From: Eutreptiella sp. 'Long Island Sound 2002'
Taxonomy: Eukaryota; Euglenozoa; Euglenophyceae; Eutreptiales; Eutreptiaceae
Assembly: GCA_964036045.1 (NCBI GenBank)
Contig: OZ038387.1
Span: 22,257,637 to 22,321,636, forward strand
Direction of reading: 5' to 3'
DNA: 64,000 bases
Part shown: positions 1 through 10,706 of the stretch, piece by piece
Position numbering within the stretch: position 1 is the first letter of the stretch
Layout: each line of letters starts with the position of its first letter
Program-made: the position numbers and the translations under genes
The notes under the pieces: generated by a model
Seen by the model: the letters and a program-made list of their open reading frames with translations, nothing else
What the model was told of the DNA's origin: nothing
Database searches by the model: none

Positions 1-251
1 GCCGTCAAGAGGGCGGACGCACAGCTGCAGCACCGCGTCCAAGTATACACACAGGAAGCACAACATACATCCCACAACCGCCGCACGTACTATAATCTCC
101 TCATCCACTACCAACACGCGCAACCTAGCGACTAGCCACACGCACGGGCCCGCGGCAACAGCCAGGCACCTACCGTAGCACCGCCCGGAGCACGCGCGCC
201 CCCCTCCCCTGTAGTGGCCCGATCGTCCTGCGAACGACACCTCTCCTCAGG

Positions 252-1161
252 ATGCCCGAAGGTGAAGCACCGCATCCACAGCCGGTGAACCCATGCGGGG
301 TCTGCATGGAGGTGAACGACGACGACGGCAACCCCCTTCGCGGGCATGACCTCGGCTGCGGCGGCACGGAGCAGCTGCACTGGTTCTGCCGCCCGTGCAT
401 CGCGAACTTCTGGTCGTGCTCACTCTGCCGGCGACCGCACCGACTCTGCAAAGCTCCGCCGCCGCGCGAAACGCAAGACGGAGACCTCACACTCCAGACG
501 CTGCGGACTCTGATCCGGCAAAATGTCTGGAACGACGGCGCGGGGAAGGGCAGCCCCGACGTCGAGTGGTTGGACGTCCTCACCGACGAGGACCGAGCGA
601 CACCCCCCCCCCCGCCCCCCCTGGCGCGCACCAACCTGGGCGCTGCCAGACCCGGACGCGGACCCCACGGTTTACGTCCCAGACCACGAGGACTACAACG
701 ACGCGCCACGGGGCAGTCTGCCCCCCATTGGCAACCTGCCCGGCAGTTGGGACTACGTCAGCCCCACGAACCAAAATAACTACCGCAACATCGTCGTCAC
801 CCTCATCACCCGCCTCCGAGTCGCCTTCGGCTGGCTGGTGGGGGACGCGGAATGGGCGATGGGCATCGCCCCCGGCGCCCATGGCGCCGAGTGGGGGGAC
901 TTCTTCCACCGCGGCGGAGCCATGACCCCGGTGGCGACCGAGAGGCTGATGGCGGCCTACCTCACGTGGAGGGGCATACCCCCTCCACGCAGCCTCGAAT
1001 CCCTGATACAGCGCACCCTGCAGCCGCACGTCCCGCCACCACAACCGGGCACATACGGCAATGCAGCGGTGGCCAGGATGATGGCCAGAGGTACCCGGCT
1101 CGACGGCTCATCCTACTCCCCCCGGAGAACCATCGCAACCATCACCAGCCCCCCGCCCTGA
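252..1161 (+). pseudogene. RING-finger protein, LINE ORF1-like, frameshifted
   Basis: The frame opening at ATG 252 encodes CGVC about 15 residues in, then LGCGG, LHWFCRPC and CSLCRR, which gives the C-x2-C, C/H, C-x2-C, C-x2-C spacing of a RING zinc finger. RING fingers bind zinc and often act as E3 ubiquitin ligases; whether this one does is unknown. The frame is lost at the C-rich tract at 601-620. The natural continuation is the frame containing YVPDHEDYNDAP through to the TGA that ends at 1161, about 300 residues in all. The second half has no recognised domain. The poly-C position of the shift makes either a sequencing error or an inactivating indel possible. Cys-rich N-termini occur in LINE ORF1 proteins of several protists. 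Confidence 0.55.
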
Positions 1162-2430
1162 TCTCGCGCCACGACAGCGACTAGGGCCACGAACGTACGG
1201 GCCCGAACGTCGGCCGCGACGTCCTCCACATCCCCCGACCCATCCACCTCCGCCCCCCCCACACCCGCCGCCGAACCACACCAACAACACGCCGCCGACG
1301 CCACGCGGACTACAGGTGGCTTGGCACCATCTGGGGCCGGCGCACCACAGAGCCCCCGACAAGAGCGTGCATCCAAACGGGCGGCGCAACGACAACCAAC
1401 ACAACACCACGCGGCCACAGGGAGCCGGGGACACCTAGCATCACCTGCCAGGAGCGGAGCCCTACCCGGCCCCACGAATACGGGGGCAGTGGGTACCCAG
1501 CCCGGGCAGCCCCCCGGCACCGCACACCTGCACAGGGTACCGGCCGCGAGCCCCACAGGGAGCCCGCAACCCCTAACACCACCCGTCACGCCTGCGCACG
1601 GCCCACGGCCGGCAGTCAGCCAAGCGGCAACAACACAGGACCACCCGGAACTCGCCCGCACCATGGCGCACCTGACCGGCCGGCAGCGGACCCAACGTAC
1701 ACGCCGACCGACAGCCTTCCCACACGGACACACACCGCTACCCCGACCGACGCCACCACCGCCTGGCCCTGCGACGCCGGGCACCCCCACACCCACGGCC
1801 CGACTGGGGGCCTAACCCCCCGGGCTTCGGCAACGTCCGGCACGGAGGACCTACTGGCCACAACGCACGGCGGGTCGGTGCCCCAGCAGCACCACGCCCC
1901 ACCAACCAGACCACCGGCACGACCGGCAGAACCGTCATCTCCCATCCACCCGGCCCCCGGCCCAGGCCCGGGCCCGCATCCACCACGCACCGCCGCCCCG
2001 GCGGACGCCCCGCAGCCCGCGGACCCGGGGGGCCTACTCGAGCCGCCACCCGTGGCAGGAGGCCACGCCCGGGGGGCACCGCAGCCGGCGGACGCTGGCG
2101 CCGAACCGCCTACACCGCCGACCCAACCGCAGCGCGACGCGCCCGCGGTGGGCGCGGAAGGACTGCACAGACCCCTGCAACGAACGCCGACACCAGCACC
2201 AATGGGGGAACCTAGCGGGGAACGGACCAGACCTCAGTGCGGAGTGCCGACCTGACGAACGACACGGCACACGGAGGAGACGAGGCATTGGCAGATGGCC
2301 AGCCTGACCCGGAACCCGAGGGGCCAACTCCGGACACCGGGTGTGCGGACGGCCCCCACCGGCCCTCGACCGCGGAATCACGCGGGCGCCGCCCACCCAC
2401 GCGCACCTGGCGGCCCGCGCGGACACAAGC
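1162..2430 (+). other. Low-complexity Pro/Thr/Ala/Gly-rich region
   Basis: Open stretches on the + strand (for example 1321-1815 and 1878-2255) translate to Pro, Thr, Ala, Gly and His with no recognisable domain. Opposite-strand frames are equally open, as expected from the high GC. This may be a disordered linker between the RING ORF and the next ORF. I see no independent gene. Confidence 0.4.
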
Positions 2431-3813
2431 ATGCCAGGGGAGGCGCTGCCGCGAGATCCACCGGAAACCAGCGCGGGGTCAGAGGCCCGGGAAACCACAC
2501 CCGACACGCCCCAGCGCGCGGACGAAGGAGGAACGTCACCCAGCAGGCACAACCGCGACGACGACTCCTTCGATGCCTTCATGGACTCCTCCAGGGACGA
2601 CCCCCGGGCAGTCCCAGCACCGGAGATGCCACGCGTCCACCCGGAGCCGCAACGCAAGCAGACGGACGATACGCCCCTCACGGTGCCACGACAAGCGCAC
2701 CTCCAGCGCGACTACACCACCCTGGGGCAGATTGCCGCTACGGGCGAAGACCTAAGCTTCTGGATCCCCAGGCTTGTCACAGGGGAGCAGCTCGAACTGG
2801 CGGTCCGCATACGATGGGTACTTTCTTCCCGGTCCCGCCACCTCGCGGAGGGAACACACACCATGGCAGACGTCACGTTTGGTCATCGGACACGGCACAC
2901 GCCCCCTGCCACCATGGACCGCCCCGACCAATGGCGCTATGTGGCCACCAGGCTCATGGCGCATATGGGAGCCTACAGCCCAGATGAAATGAACGGACTG
3001 CACTGGCGGTGGCACCAGCGCGCCGCCCTGCGCATCCGGGCGGCCATGCAGGACCATAATATCTGGAACATCCCTGGATCACCGGGCCACCAGGGACACG
3101 CCTCAGGCCACCGGCGGCCGCGGTCCCAAGACGTGCCGGAGCCCGCCAGACAGGCGGCGCGCCGAAACTCACCGGAACACCCACGGGGTCCACCACCCGG
3201 TAGGGGTTCCCCCTCTGGCACATACGGCAGCCCCCTGCGGCCGTTCGCCCCACGGATGAGCCCCGGCAGTCCCCACGCCTCGAGGGAGCAAGGCGACACG
3301 CCGGAGCAGCGCCAAGAAACGAGGCGCCCTGGCCGATCCCGTCGCCGCAGCCGCACGCCGCCCCCCGCAGCGCGACGAGTCGTCTTCAATGAGGATATGG
3401 AGAGGGACCACGGGGGCCCCCGCGACCCCCAAGCTCGGCGAACATCATCGACCTCCGACCCCAGACGCCGGTCCAAGAGGCCCCGCACCGAGCGGACGCA
3501 CATCCCCACCATTCTCACGCCGGCCGAGCGCGAGCGACAAGCATCGCTTCAAGCGGACCCTCGCCAGACGGCGGGCGAAACGTCCAGCTCATCTGCCGCC
3601 TCCCTCCCGGGGTCAGCGGCCGATCCGCTACCCAGAGGACCACACGCCACGGACACGCGACCAAGGGAGCCCGCGCCCGACCCCAGCCCTACGCAAGGGG
3701 CGGGGGGGCAGCCCTCCCCGCAGTCCAGAAGCCGCCAGGCGGCAGAGGGCACATCGCGGCAGCCGGGACACGGCACCTCCGTAACGTCAACCCCAACAGG
3801 CTTTTCGCCGTAG
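2431..3813 (+). CDS. Hypothetical Pro/Arg/Ser-rich protein of LINE-like element
   Basis: From the first ATG at 2431 the frame runs 460 codons to TAG; it is open further upstream without ATG. The N-terminal 80 residues are acidic and disordered (DDDSFDAFMDSS). A more ordered block follows around residues 70-180, with FWIPRLVTGEQLELAVRIRW and WRYVATRLMAHMGAY. The C-terminal half is strongly basic and Pro/Ser-rich (RSRRRSRTPPP), which is compatible with nucleic-acid binding. I do not recognise the family. Its place after the RING ORF and before a Ulp1-like fragment suggests it belongs to a long ORF1-type polyprotein. It is the longest uninterrupted frame in the left element. Confidence 0.45.
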   Translation: MPGEALPRDPPETSAGSEARETTPDTPQRADEGGTSPSRHNRDDDSFDAFMDSSRDDPRAVPAPEMPRVHPEPQRKQTDDTPLTVPRQAHLQRDYTTLGQIAATGEDLSFWIPRLVTGEQLELAVRIRWVLSSRSRHLAEGTHTMADVTFGHRTRHTPPATMDRPDQWRYVATRLMAHMGAYSPDEMNGLHWRWHQRAALRIRAAMQDHNIWNIPGSPGHQGHASGHRRPRSQDVPEPARQAARRNSPEHPRGPPPGRGSPSGTYGSPLRPFAPRMSPGSPHASREQGDTPEQRQETRRPGRSRRRSRTPPPAARRVVFNEDMERDHGGPRDPQARRTSSTSDPRRRSKRPRTERTHIPTILTPAERERQASLQADPRQTAGETSSSSAASLPGSAADPLPRGPHATDTRPREPAPDPSPTQGAGGQPSPQSRSRQAAEGTSRQPGHGTSVTSTPTGFSP

Positions 3814-3848
3814 TCCCCCTGCCACATGCCCCGACAACCCAAATCTTT

Positions 3849-4750
3849 GTGCGACAGCTCCAGGCGCTCGTCACCCCCGGGACACAGGTCTCTGACGACC
3901 TCATTGAAGCGTGGATCTGGTGGTTCAACACCCACCAACCGGCCCAAGGGGGCGTGTGGGTCCCACACCTGGGCTGGGTACACACGCTCATAGCGCCACC
4001 GACGGACCCCAGGCCCACCCCCGCCACCGGAGGCCGGGAGCAGGCCGCCCCACCACCGAGACCCGACAACCTCCGTATCCCACCGCACGAGGGCCTGGAG
4101 GCATGGGAAAGCTAGACTGCCCGTAGCAGGGGGCACAACCTCACGAACCTGACGGCGCACTACCCGGAGACGACGCGCGCAGCACCCCCGCCGCGCGAAC
4201 GTGACCCCGGTACCATCGCCATGATCGTGTTTTGGAGAATGGCCACTACTACCAGGTGCGGATCATCCTGCACCCGCAGGACAACCATTGGAGCCTGGAG
4301 GCCGTCGACTCCATGCTCCGGGCGACCACGGGCCTGCCGGACAACCCTACCCCCCTGCTCCCAAACCAACCCCCGGACCCCCTGACGGCCATTGTGTCGG
4401 GGGCGGCAGGCACCTGGCACCCAGGCCACGCCCTCTACTGCCTCTGGCGGTGGGCGCGGCGGCGCTGGCCGCACACCAGGGCGTGGTCAGCGGCGTGGAG
4501 ATTGTACCTCGACGGCCGGCAGCAGATGGAGGCCATCCCGGAACCGACGGCGGAAACCCCCACTGAGCCCAACCTATGCCCCGTCTTCGCGATCCACCAG
4601 ATCCAGGCACTGGCGCTGGGTGGGCAGCTGCAGCCCGCCATCCGCACTGAGACGGAGGCCCGGGCGGCGCACGCGGCCCTGGTGCACGAAATCTTCAGTG
4701 CCGTCCGCAGCGCCCTTGTACGACGTGCGGGTAACCCCCCAGGGCCCTGA
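3849..4750 (+). pseudogene. Possible Ulp1/C48-like cysteine protease fragment, frameshifted
   Basis: Two frames make up this block. The first, 3849-4115, reads VSDDLIEAWIWWFNTH and later HLGWVHTLI. The second, roughly 4190-4750, has HPQDNHWSLEAVDSM. Ulp1-type (C48) proteases usually show a D-[DE]-x-I-x-x-[YW] entry segment, then HW with an Asp about 15 residues on, then Q and DC. The entry-like segment and the HW are visible; a catalytic Gln-Cys pair is not clearly present. C48 domains are known in some LINE and DNA transposons. The assignment is weak and rests on two short motifs. The break near 4116-4190 needs at least one frameshift. Confidence 0.25.
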
Positions 4751-6689
4751 CCTGCGACCAACCACAGGACCTGCAACGACGACGCACGGCCGCACGCGCG
4801 CGGCACGAGTCCCACAGCAGCCACGCGCAGGGAAAAAACGGCGCGGCGGACCCGGGACCGCCCCCTCCCACCAGAGGACCGGACGATGACCGACATGCCA
4901 GCGGCAGCAGGATCGGCCACGAACCACAACAACCCCGACCGGGCAGACCTCGCCAAACACGACCCCTCGTACAACCCAGCAACGCGCAGCCGCGCAACAT
5001 GCTACGGCACCACCCGTCGACCGGACACACCAGCGGGGACGGCGTCCACCTGCCCAGCACGCACAACGGACACCCAAGGAGTGGAGGCTAGCCTTGGCAG
5101 CCAACGGTGCCGGACACAAATACAACGCCAACGACCTCTTCCCACATCCCCCGGATGAGGGCCGCACTTCCCGGATCTCAGCGACCCGCCTGCAACCAGG
5201 AAAGGGGGCAGCGCCGCACCCGGGACCGCCATCCCACCTGACCCTCCTCTCCCACGTAACGGGTCCGGGAGGGGCCGGGCAAAGGGGCCCGCCAAACACG
5301 CGGAGCCCACGGCCGAACCGATGGCCGAGGGAGTGTTGTCGAACAGCGCACGCCACCGGATCCGGGCGCTTGCGCTGGGCGATTGACAGCAACCCGCCGT
5401 CTGCACTGAGGCGGAGACCCGGGCAGCACGCCCAGCCTTTGTGCACGCAAACTTCAGTAACATCCACAGCGCCCCAGTGCGACGCATGGGACGCCTCCCA
5501 AGGACCCTGAGCCGCGCCTGGCGACAGGTCCTACCGCGACGACCCGGTGGCACACAGCCACGCAACACACCCCAGCAACACCTGACGGTCCGACGAACCG
5601 ACGAGACGGACGTCAACATGCCCGACACATGCAACAGATGCCCGGAGAGTGGAGGCCAGCCTTCGCAACCCGTGGTGTCAAGCACGCACGGAAACCCCAC
5701 GACTTCCTCCTACAACCCCCCGGGCGAGGGCCACGCTTCTCGGACCCCGCGACCCACCTGCAGCAGGGAACGAAGCGGCGCCACACCCGGACCCGTCCTC
5801 CCGCCTCACCCTCCTCTCCCGCGAGCCGGATCCACAAGGGGCCGGGCAAAGGGCCCGACCAAATACGCGGAACCCGCGGCCGGGCCAATAACCACAAGAA
5901 CGTTAACCAACCACCGGCCAGGGTATTACCGTCCAGGGCGAGCATCCGGAGATAAGTGCACTGCAGGTGCCAGCGCGCACCTCCGCCGGGGAGTTGAGCG
6001 CCTGGGACGCGTAAGGTTACGACACGTATAACCTATGCGAATGGTACGAGGGGCACACCCCCCGCAGACACTTAACAGCGTACATGAGAGGGAGGGGGGC
6101 TGCAACACTACCCGGTACTCCTGTCCTCCACAACCCTACCCGGGGCATGCGGGGGGCCACAAGCTCACCGCACGGGGCCGCGCCGACCCCCCTGCCAACA
6201 GGCACGGGTGTGTTACGCCGAGCCCAACCCGCCACGTCGGACGGAGCGTCCCGACACCACAGCACAAGCCGAACCACCCTAACCATTCTAGCCACCACAC
6301 CTGGCGCCGTGACACAGACACGCCACCCGAATGACCCAAAACGCACGACACCAGAAGGCGCACGGCAGACAGACAGGCACGAGCACGAGCACAGCACCAC
6401 CGAGCTGGAGCAACGCGTTGGGGCTCCCATGGGGAGCACAGGGACACAACGAGGGGGACCGGCGGGGCCTTGCCACCGACAAAGGTGTACATATGAGTTG
6501 CACAAGCGAAACTGGAAGTACGGCTACGGAGCACCACGAAATACCGGATAATGGATTGTGCATGCAACACTGCCAGGGCGGGGCAGGGAGCAGGGCACCG
6601 ACAGGGGGAAAAAAAGTTTTACAGCGGTCCAACCGCTTGTCATGGCTTTTATCCCCCGCGGCGCGCGGGCGGCGCACAGTACAAACGTA
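4751..6689. repeat. GC-rich non-coding stretch with two degenerate ~560 bp tandem units
   Basis: Segments around 5080-5320 and 5644-5882 align by eye. Both run from a GTGGAGGC-type start through GAGGGCC and CACCTGACC/CTCACC to CCGGGCAAAGGG and a GCGGCCG-like end. The blocks at 4590-4725 and 5353-5480 also match each other, so the repetition includes the end of the preceding ORF. The spacing is about 560-760 bp. No convincing gene is seen; the frames present are short and without domains. Confidence 0.45.
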
Positions 6690-8210
6690 CCGTGCCGACC
6701 CCACACACCTGGCACCGACCAACATCGCAATAAGCGGCACACCTGCGCACAACAAATCCGACTGCGCGAACATCCGCTGCGACAACAAGGAACGAACGCC
6801 GAACAAGCCAACCAAGAGGCGACTAACACGACCACACACCGCAAGAACCACTACAGCGGACGCAACGTGACCGTGAACAGACCGCGCGCGCACCGACCAG
6901 CGCCAAGCTGGCCGGGCATGCATGGGCCGATGCGAGAGCGACGACCAACGAGCTAGCGACACCGTAGCAAGCCGCGCCCCCCGACCACCATGGCCACAAG
7001 CACAGAGGAATACTGCGACTCTACCGCTGCGGACGCGGCCCACGAACGTTCCCAAACTACACTACACACACTCGTACAAACCAAGACGCCACAAACCGAC
7101 GCAGACACAAACGTGCTGGCTAAACGGGCAGGGTTCGACGATAAGACTACCGGCAGCAGCGCAACGGAACCCGCACAAACACGGCCGACCATGAGATGGC
7201 CACGACAACCGCGCACCAACCACACCACAGCTGCAGCCACCACTTGACCGTAAACAGACCACACGCAAGCCGGGCAAAGCGGAACCAGCCAGGCGTACAC
7301 GGGTCGAAACGGAAACGGCGCCCAACAGGTTGGCAACACCGTGGTGCGCCACGCCTGCCGACGACCATGCCCACGAACACAGCAGAACACCACAACGCTG
7401 CCAATACAAACGCGACCAACCAACGGTAACAAACTACACAACACTACACTTGGACAGACCACGACGCCACTAACCAGCACCGACACGGACATGCCAGCTG
7501 CATAAACAACATGCGGCGGAACGACCACCAGCAGCAGCGCAATGGAACCCACGCAAACCAAGCCGACCATGAGGCGGCCAAGACGACCGCGAACCAACAA
7601 CACCGCAGCTGCAGCCGCCACTTGACCGTAAACAGACCACGCGCAAGCCGGCCAACACCAAACCAGCCAGGCGTGCACGGGTCGAAACGGGAACGGCGTC
7701 CAAAGGGTTGGTGACACAGTGGTGCGCCGCGCCCGCCGACAACCATGCCCACGAAGTCAGCAGAACACCATAACGCTGCCAATACAAACGCGACCAACCA
7801 ACGATAACAAACTACACAACACTACACTTGGACAAACCACGACGCCACTGACCAACACCGACACGGACATGCCAGCTGCGTAGACAAGATGCGGCGGAAC
7901 GACCACCGGCAGCAGCGCAACGGAACCCACGCAAACCAAGCCGACCATGAGGCGGCCAAGACGACCGCGAACCAACAACACCGCAGCTGCAGCCGCCACT
8001 TGACCGTAAACAGACCACACGCAAGCCGGCCAACACCAAACCAGCCAGGCATGCACGGGTCGAAACGGGAACGCCGTCCAAAGGGTTGGTGACACCGTGG
8101 TGCGCCGCGCCCGCTGACGACCATGCCCACGAAGAAAACTTGGCTCTACCATCACGCAACCGACCAACCTACATTACCAAACTACACCGCAACCGTACCA
8201 TACGACCGAC
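6690..8210. repeat. Tandem satellite, ~378 bp unit, about four copies
   Basis: Landmarks recur at a constant period. GACCGTAAACAGACCAC or its variants lie near 6866, 7248, 7625 and 8003, and CCGACCATGAG lies near 7188, 7566 and 7944. The spacing is 377-382 bp. The last two and a half units are nearly identical, while the first is the most diverged. Long hydrophobic frames on the - strand through this array are products of the repeat, not genes. The array sits upstream of the 3' end of the LINE-like element. Confidence 0.8.
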
Positions 8211-8693
8211 CAACCGACCACAACAACCTACTTCGAACCCCCGGCCCCCCGGGAGAGCGCAAGCTCGACCGAGTCAGGAGGTGTGAGTGTGCGCCACGGC
8301 ATGCGAGTCCCGTAGCATGTGCTTCTTCAAGTCGCCTTACACCTACTGAAAACCAACCCAGGTGGGGGTGCCTGCAGGACAGGGCCTATGGCCTGGCTCC
8401 GGCCCCCTGGGCCCCAGAATCCGGAGGTTGATGAGGATGTGCGGTGGGACCCTCCCCCATGTATTATCCGCCCGAAGGAGAGGAATGTGAGACTTCGGTC
8501 GAACATGGGTTACCTCTCTGGGCAGAACCCGCTGTAGGGTACTGCTCGTAGCGACCGCGCCCTTCCCCCATGTGGGGGAGCCGCTTTGTGGGGGCACGTG
8601 AAGTAGGGCCGTGGGTGGGTGAGCAAAAGCTTCTTGGTAAGTCCCCCCTGCGGGGCAACCCCAGTCCCGAGTCGACCTACCTACCTACCTCCA
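8211..8693 (+). other. 3' non-coding end of LINE-like element with (CCTA)n tail
   Basis: No gene is present. The stretch ends with ACCTACCTACCTACCT at 8675-8690, preceded by CCCGAGTCG. The insertion at 13938 shows the reverse complement of nearly the same end (CGAGTGCACCTACCTACC). Two independent insertions ending in the same microsatellite support this as a LINE 3' tail. Composition drops from GC-rich to mixed immediately after it, where DIRS-like sequence begins. Confidence 0.5.
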
Positions 8694-9612
8694 TAGCCCT
8701 GGCCAGCCTGCTGCACAGTAGCGCAGCAGCAGGACCGTAATCAGCAAAGAAAATTTGCTGTGGCCTCTGCACCATGAAACAAGCACAGGCACAGGGCATT
8801 ATGAAATCATTGTGGTATCTAAATGTACATGGTATGAAGTGATGATCATGCGCAAATAGCAACAAGTATGCAACAATTAATATATCTATGTATCCGTGAT
8901 GCGAACGCGCGCGCTTGTCCGGTTACACCATAACCGAACTTGTGAGCCAATTGAGTGAAAGCCATCAAATGATTGGTGAGCAGTCTCAAACCCGGAAAAT
9001 AAACCCATAGACCTCCAACCGTTCCAAATATGGAACTTGCGGCACGTAGAGACGGTTGATCACGAGTAACCAATTGACAAAGCTTCTTCCTAAGGCTTTT
9101 ACGCTTTCTATCGGGAATACTAACAACGCCACGTTCAAAGTCGGCTTCGGCCCCCTAAAATTCGACAACGTTTGAAGGCTCAAAAGAAGATTTTTCAGTG
9201 TGAACCAGAAAACCAGCCTCTTCCGACGTTGAGCAAACGACGGCCACGGAGGCACGGCATTCGGCATATGTGGATCCGAGGATCATGATATCATCCATGT
9301 AAACGAAGACCATTAGGCCATGCTCTCTCTAATGCCTAGAAAGGACGCGCATAAAAGAACAAATTATTTGAAGCGAGGCGTTAAACCCAAATGGCACTGA
9401 AAACGATAGAGAGAGCCATCAACTTCCACGCCTACATAGCGAGCAAAACTACTCGAAAGTAGGATGTGAAAGTAAGCATGCCACAAATCAACTTTTGCCG
9501 CATATATTCCTTTACGTAACATTGGAAAAACGATGCCCAAATGATCTAACTTGAAAGGCGAACAAGTAATGAACTTGTTTATGGGTCTCATGTTGGTAAT
9601 GAAACGGAGTTT
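8694..9612 (-). pseudogene. DIRS-like reverse transcriptase/RNase H, 3' part
   Basis: Reading leftwards from 9612, the protein begins with LRFITNMRPIN, followed by KVDLWHAYFHI (RT motif A) and, after a frame change near 9360, VYMDDIMIL, the YMDD catalytic site, at about 9280-9310. Downstream come SIPDRKRKSL and LRAASSIFGTVGGL, which match the connection between RT and RNase H in DIRS/Ngaro-type elements. Several frameshifts are present. The downstream tyrosine recombinase expected for DIRS elements is missing, because the sequence meets the LINE tail at 8693. The 5' part lies at 22152-23640, separated by the inserted TIR element. Assignment to DIRS rather than another RT class rests on these motifs. 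Confidence 0.65.
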
Positions 9613-9633
9613 CTTAGCCCACGCAAACTGCAC
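9613..9633 (+). repeat. Left terminal inverted repeat
   Basis: The end reads CTTAGCCCACGCAAACTGCA plus C, preceded by the 4 bp direct repeat GTTT at 9609-9612. It matches the reverse complement of 22126-22146 with one mismatch (C/G at the tenth base). A second short match lies about 25 bp further in. Confidence 0.85.
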
Positions 9634-10706
9634 CCTGTTTTGCGCGCCGAACGCGCAGAAAAGGACTGGTTCGCAACAGGGCAAAAAAACTAATTTTTTT
9701 GAATGTTTGATGAACGTGATTTTGGGCGTAGTGAAATAAATTGCTTTTTTAGTGTTGTGCAACTCCGTGTTGCTCAATGTGACGTTTTTTACATTTCTCT
9801 GGCGTTCTGAGTGCGCGAGGCCTCATGCACTCAAGATATTCAAAGTAGAGTTTATTAAGAAACCTAAAAACCCGTAAGGACTGGCGTTTGCGGAAATACG
9901 CAGCTCCCACACGGTATTAAAACTAAGATTGTGTTGACCAAGGAGCATCAGAAGTGTATGACTGTCCGACTTCCCATGTTAGGGGAAACACATATACTGT
10001 AAAGTGAAAATGAAATACAAATTTCGGCATCCGGAGTGCGCGAGGCCTCGCGCACTCAGGTCACGTTATGTATTAATTTCCGGAATGGATATGACGCGTA
10101 CAATGGCAGGTACAATACCAGACAGACGAACACATTTGGCTTTTCCGGTGTACGTGTGTGTAGACAACGTGTTGGTCAGATATAACACGGTATAGAACAT
10201 TGTCCCACGGAAACAATCAGTGCGTGAGGCCTCGCGCACTTGAACCACGCAAGAAGATGAAAAAGCAGGCAGGTCAGGCTACGCCGGTATTTACATTCCC
10301 TTTCCCGGCTACCACCTGTGACAGTCGATTATACATCGGTAACCTTCGTCATATTTTTCAGGGGATCAGGGGAATGATTTGCTTTTTTTCCAACAGCCAG
10401 TCAATGGCAGACATGTCCTGTTCTAATAGCGACCGTAGCCTTCGCTGCCCGATAGATAGGGCTTTTTTTTCCAACTGGGTTTAAAGACGCAAACAGAACA
10501 GGAAATTGTGGTTGCGCAAACGGTTTTCGGTTACTGGGAACGGAGCGCACGCAGACACCAAATACAAATTGCGGTGGCAGCACGCGCACCAGAAATGACG
10601 ACAGGAAAAGGCCAGATGTTTTCGAACACACTTTTTTTAAAGATCGCTGTGCAAAACGATAATTGAAATATGTGCGCAAAGTTAATTCAACAGAGAAGGA
10701 CGCAAA
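9634..10706. other. Left non-coding part of TIR element with three palindromes
   Basis: No gene is supported here. Three copies of the element's palindrome lie at 9809-9832, 10034-10057 and 10219-10240. The second is a perfect 24 bp palindrome containing GTGCGCGAGGCCTCGCGCAC; the others have one or two mismatches. T-runs occur at 10380-10390, 10465-10475 and 10630. The stretch probably holds the promoter of gene 1, but no clear TATA box was found. Confidence 0.7.

Larger units (their letters stand above)
1..8693 (+). mobile_element. GC-rich LINE-like retroelement remnant, no reverse transcriptase
   Basis: This stretch is very rich in G and C with many C homopolymers, and composition changes abruptly near 8690. 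It holds a RING-type ORF, a long Pro/Arg-rich ORF, a possible protease fragment and tandem repeats, and it ends in (CCTA)n at 8675-8690. The composition, frameshift style and Pro-rich coding resemble the LINE at the right end of the window, which does carry endonuclease and RT. A short 3' tail repeat is typical of some LINEs. No EN or RT motif was seen between 4.7 and 8.7 kb, so this is either a non-autonomous derivative or a copy with an internal deletion. The left edge lies outside the window. The LINE assignment is inference. Confidence 0.5.

Noticed and set aside
6953-8167. Long hydrophobic - strand frames that look like membrane proteins
   Set aside because: They repeat with the ~378 bp satellite and result from its composition; no start context or independent support.
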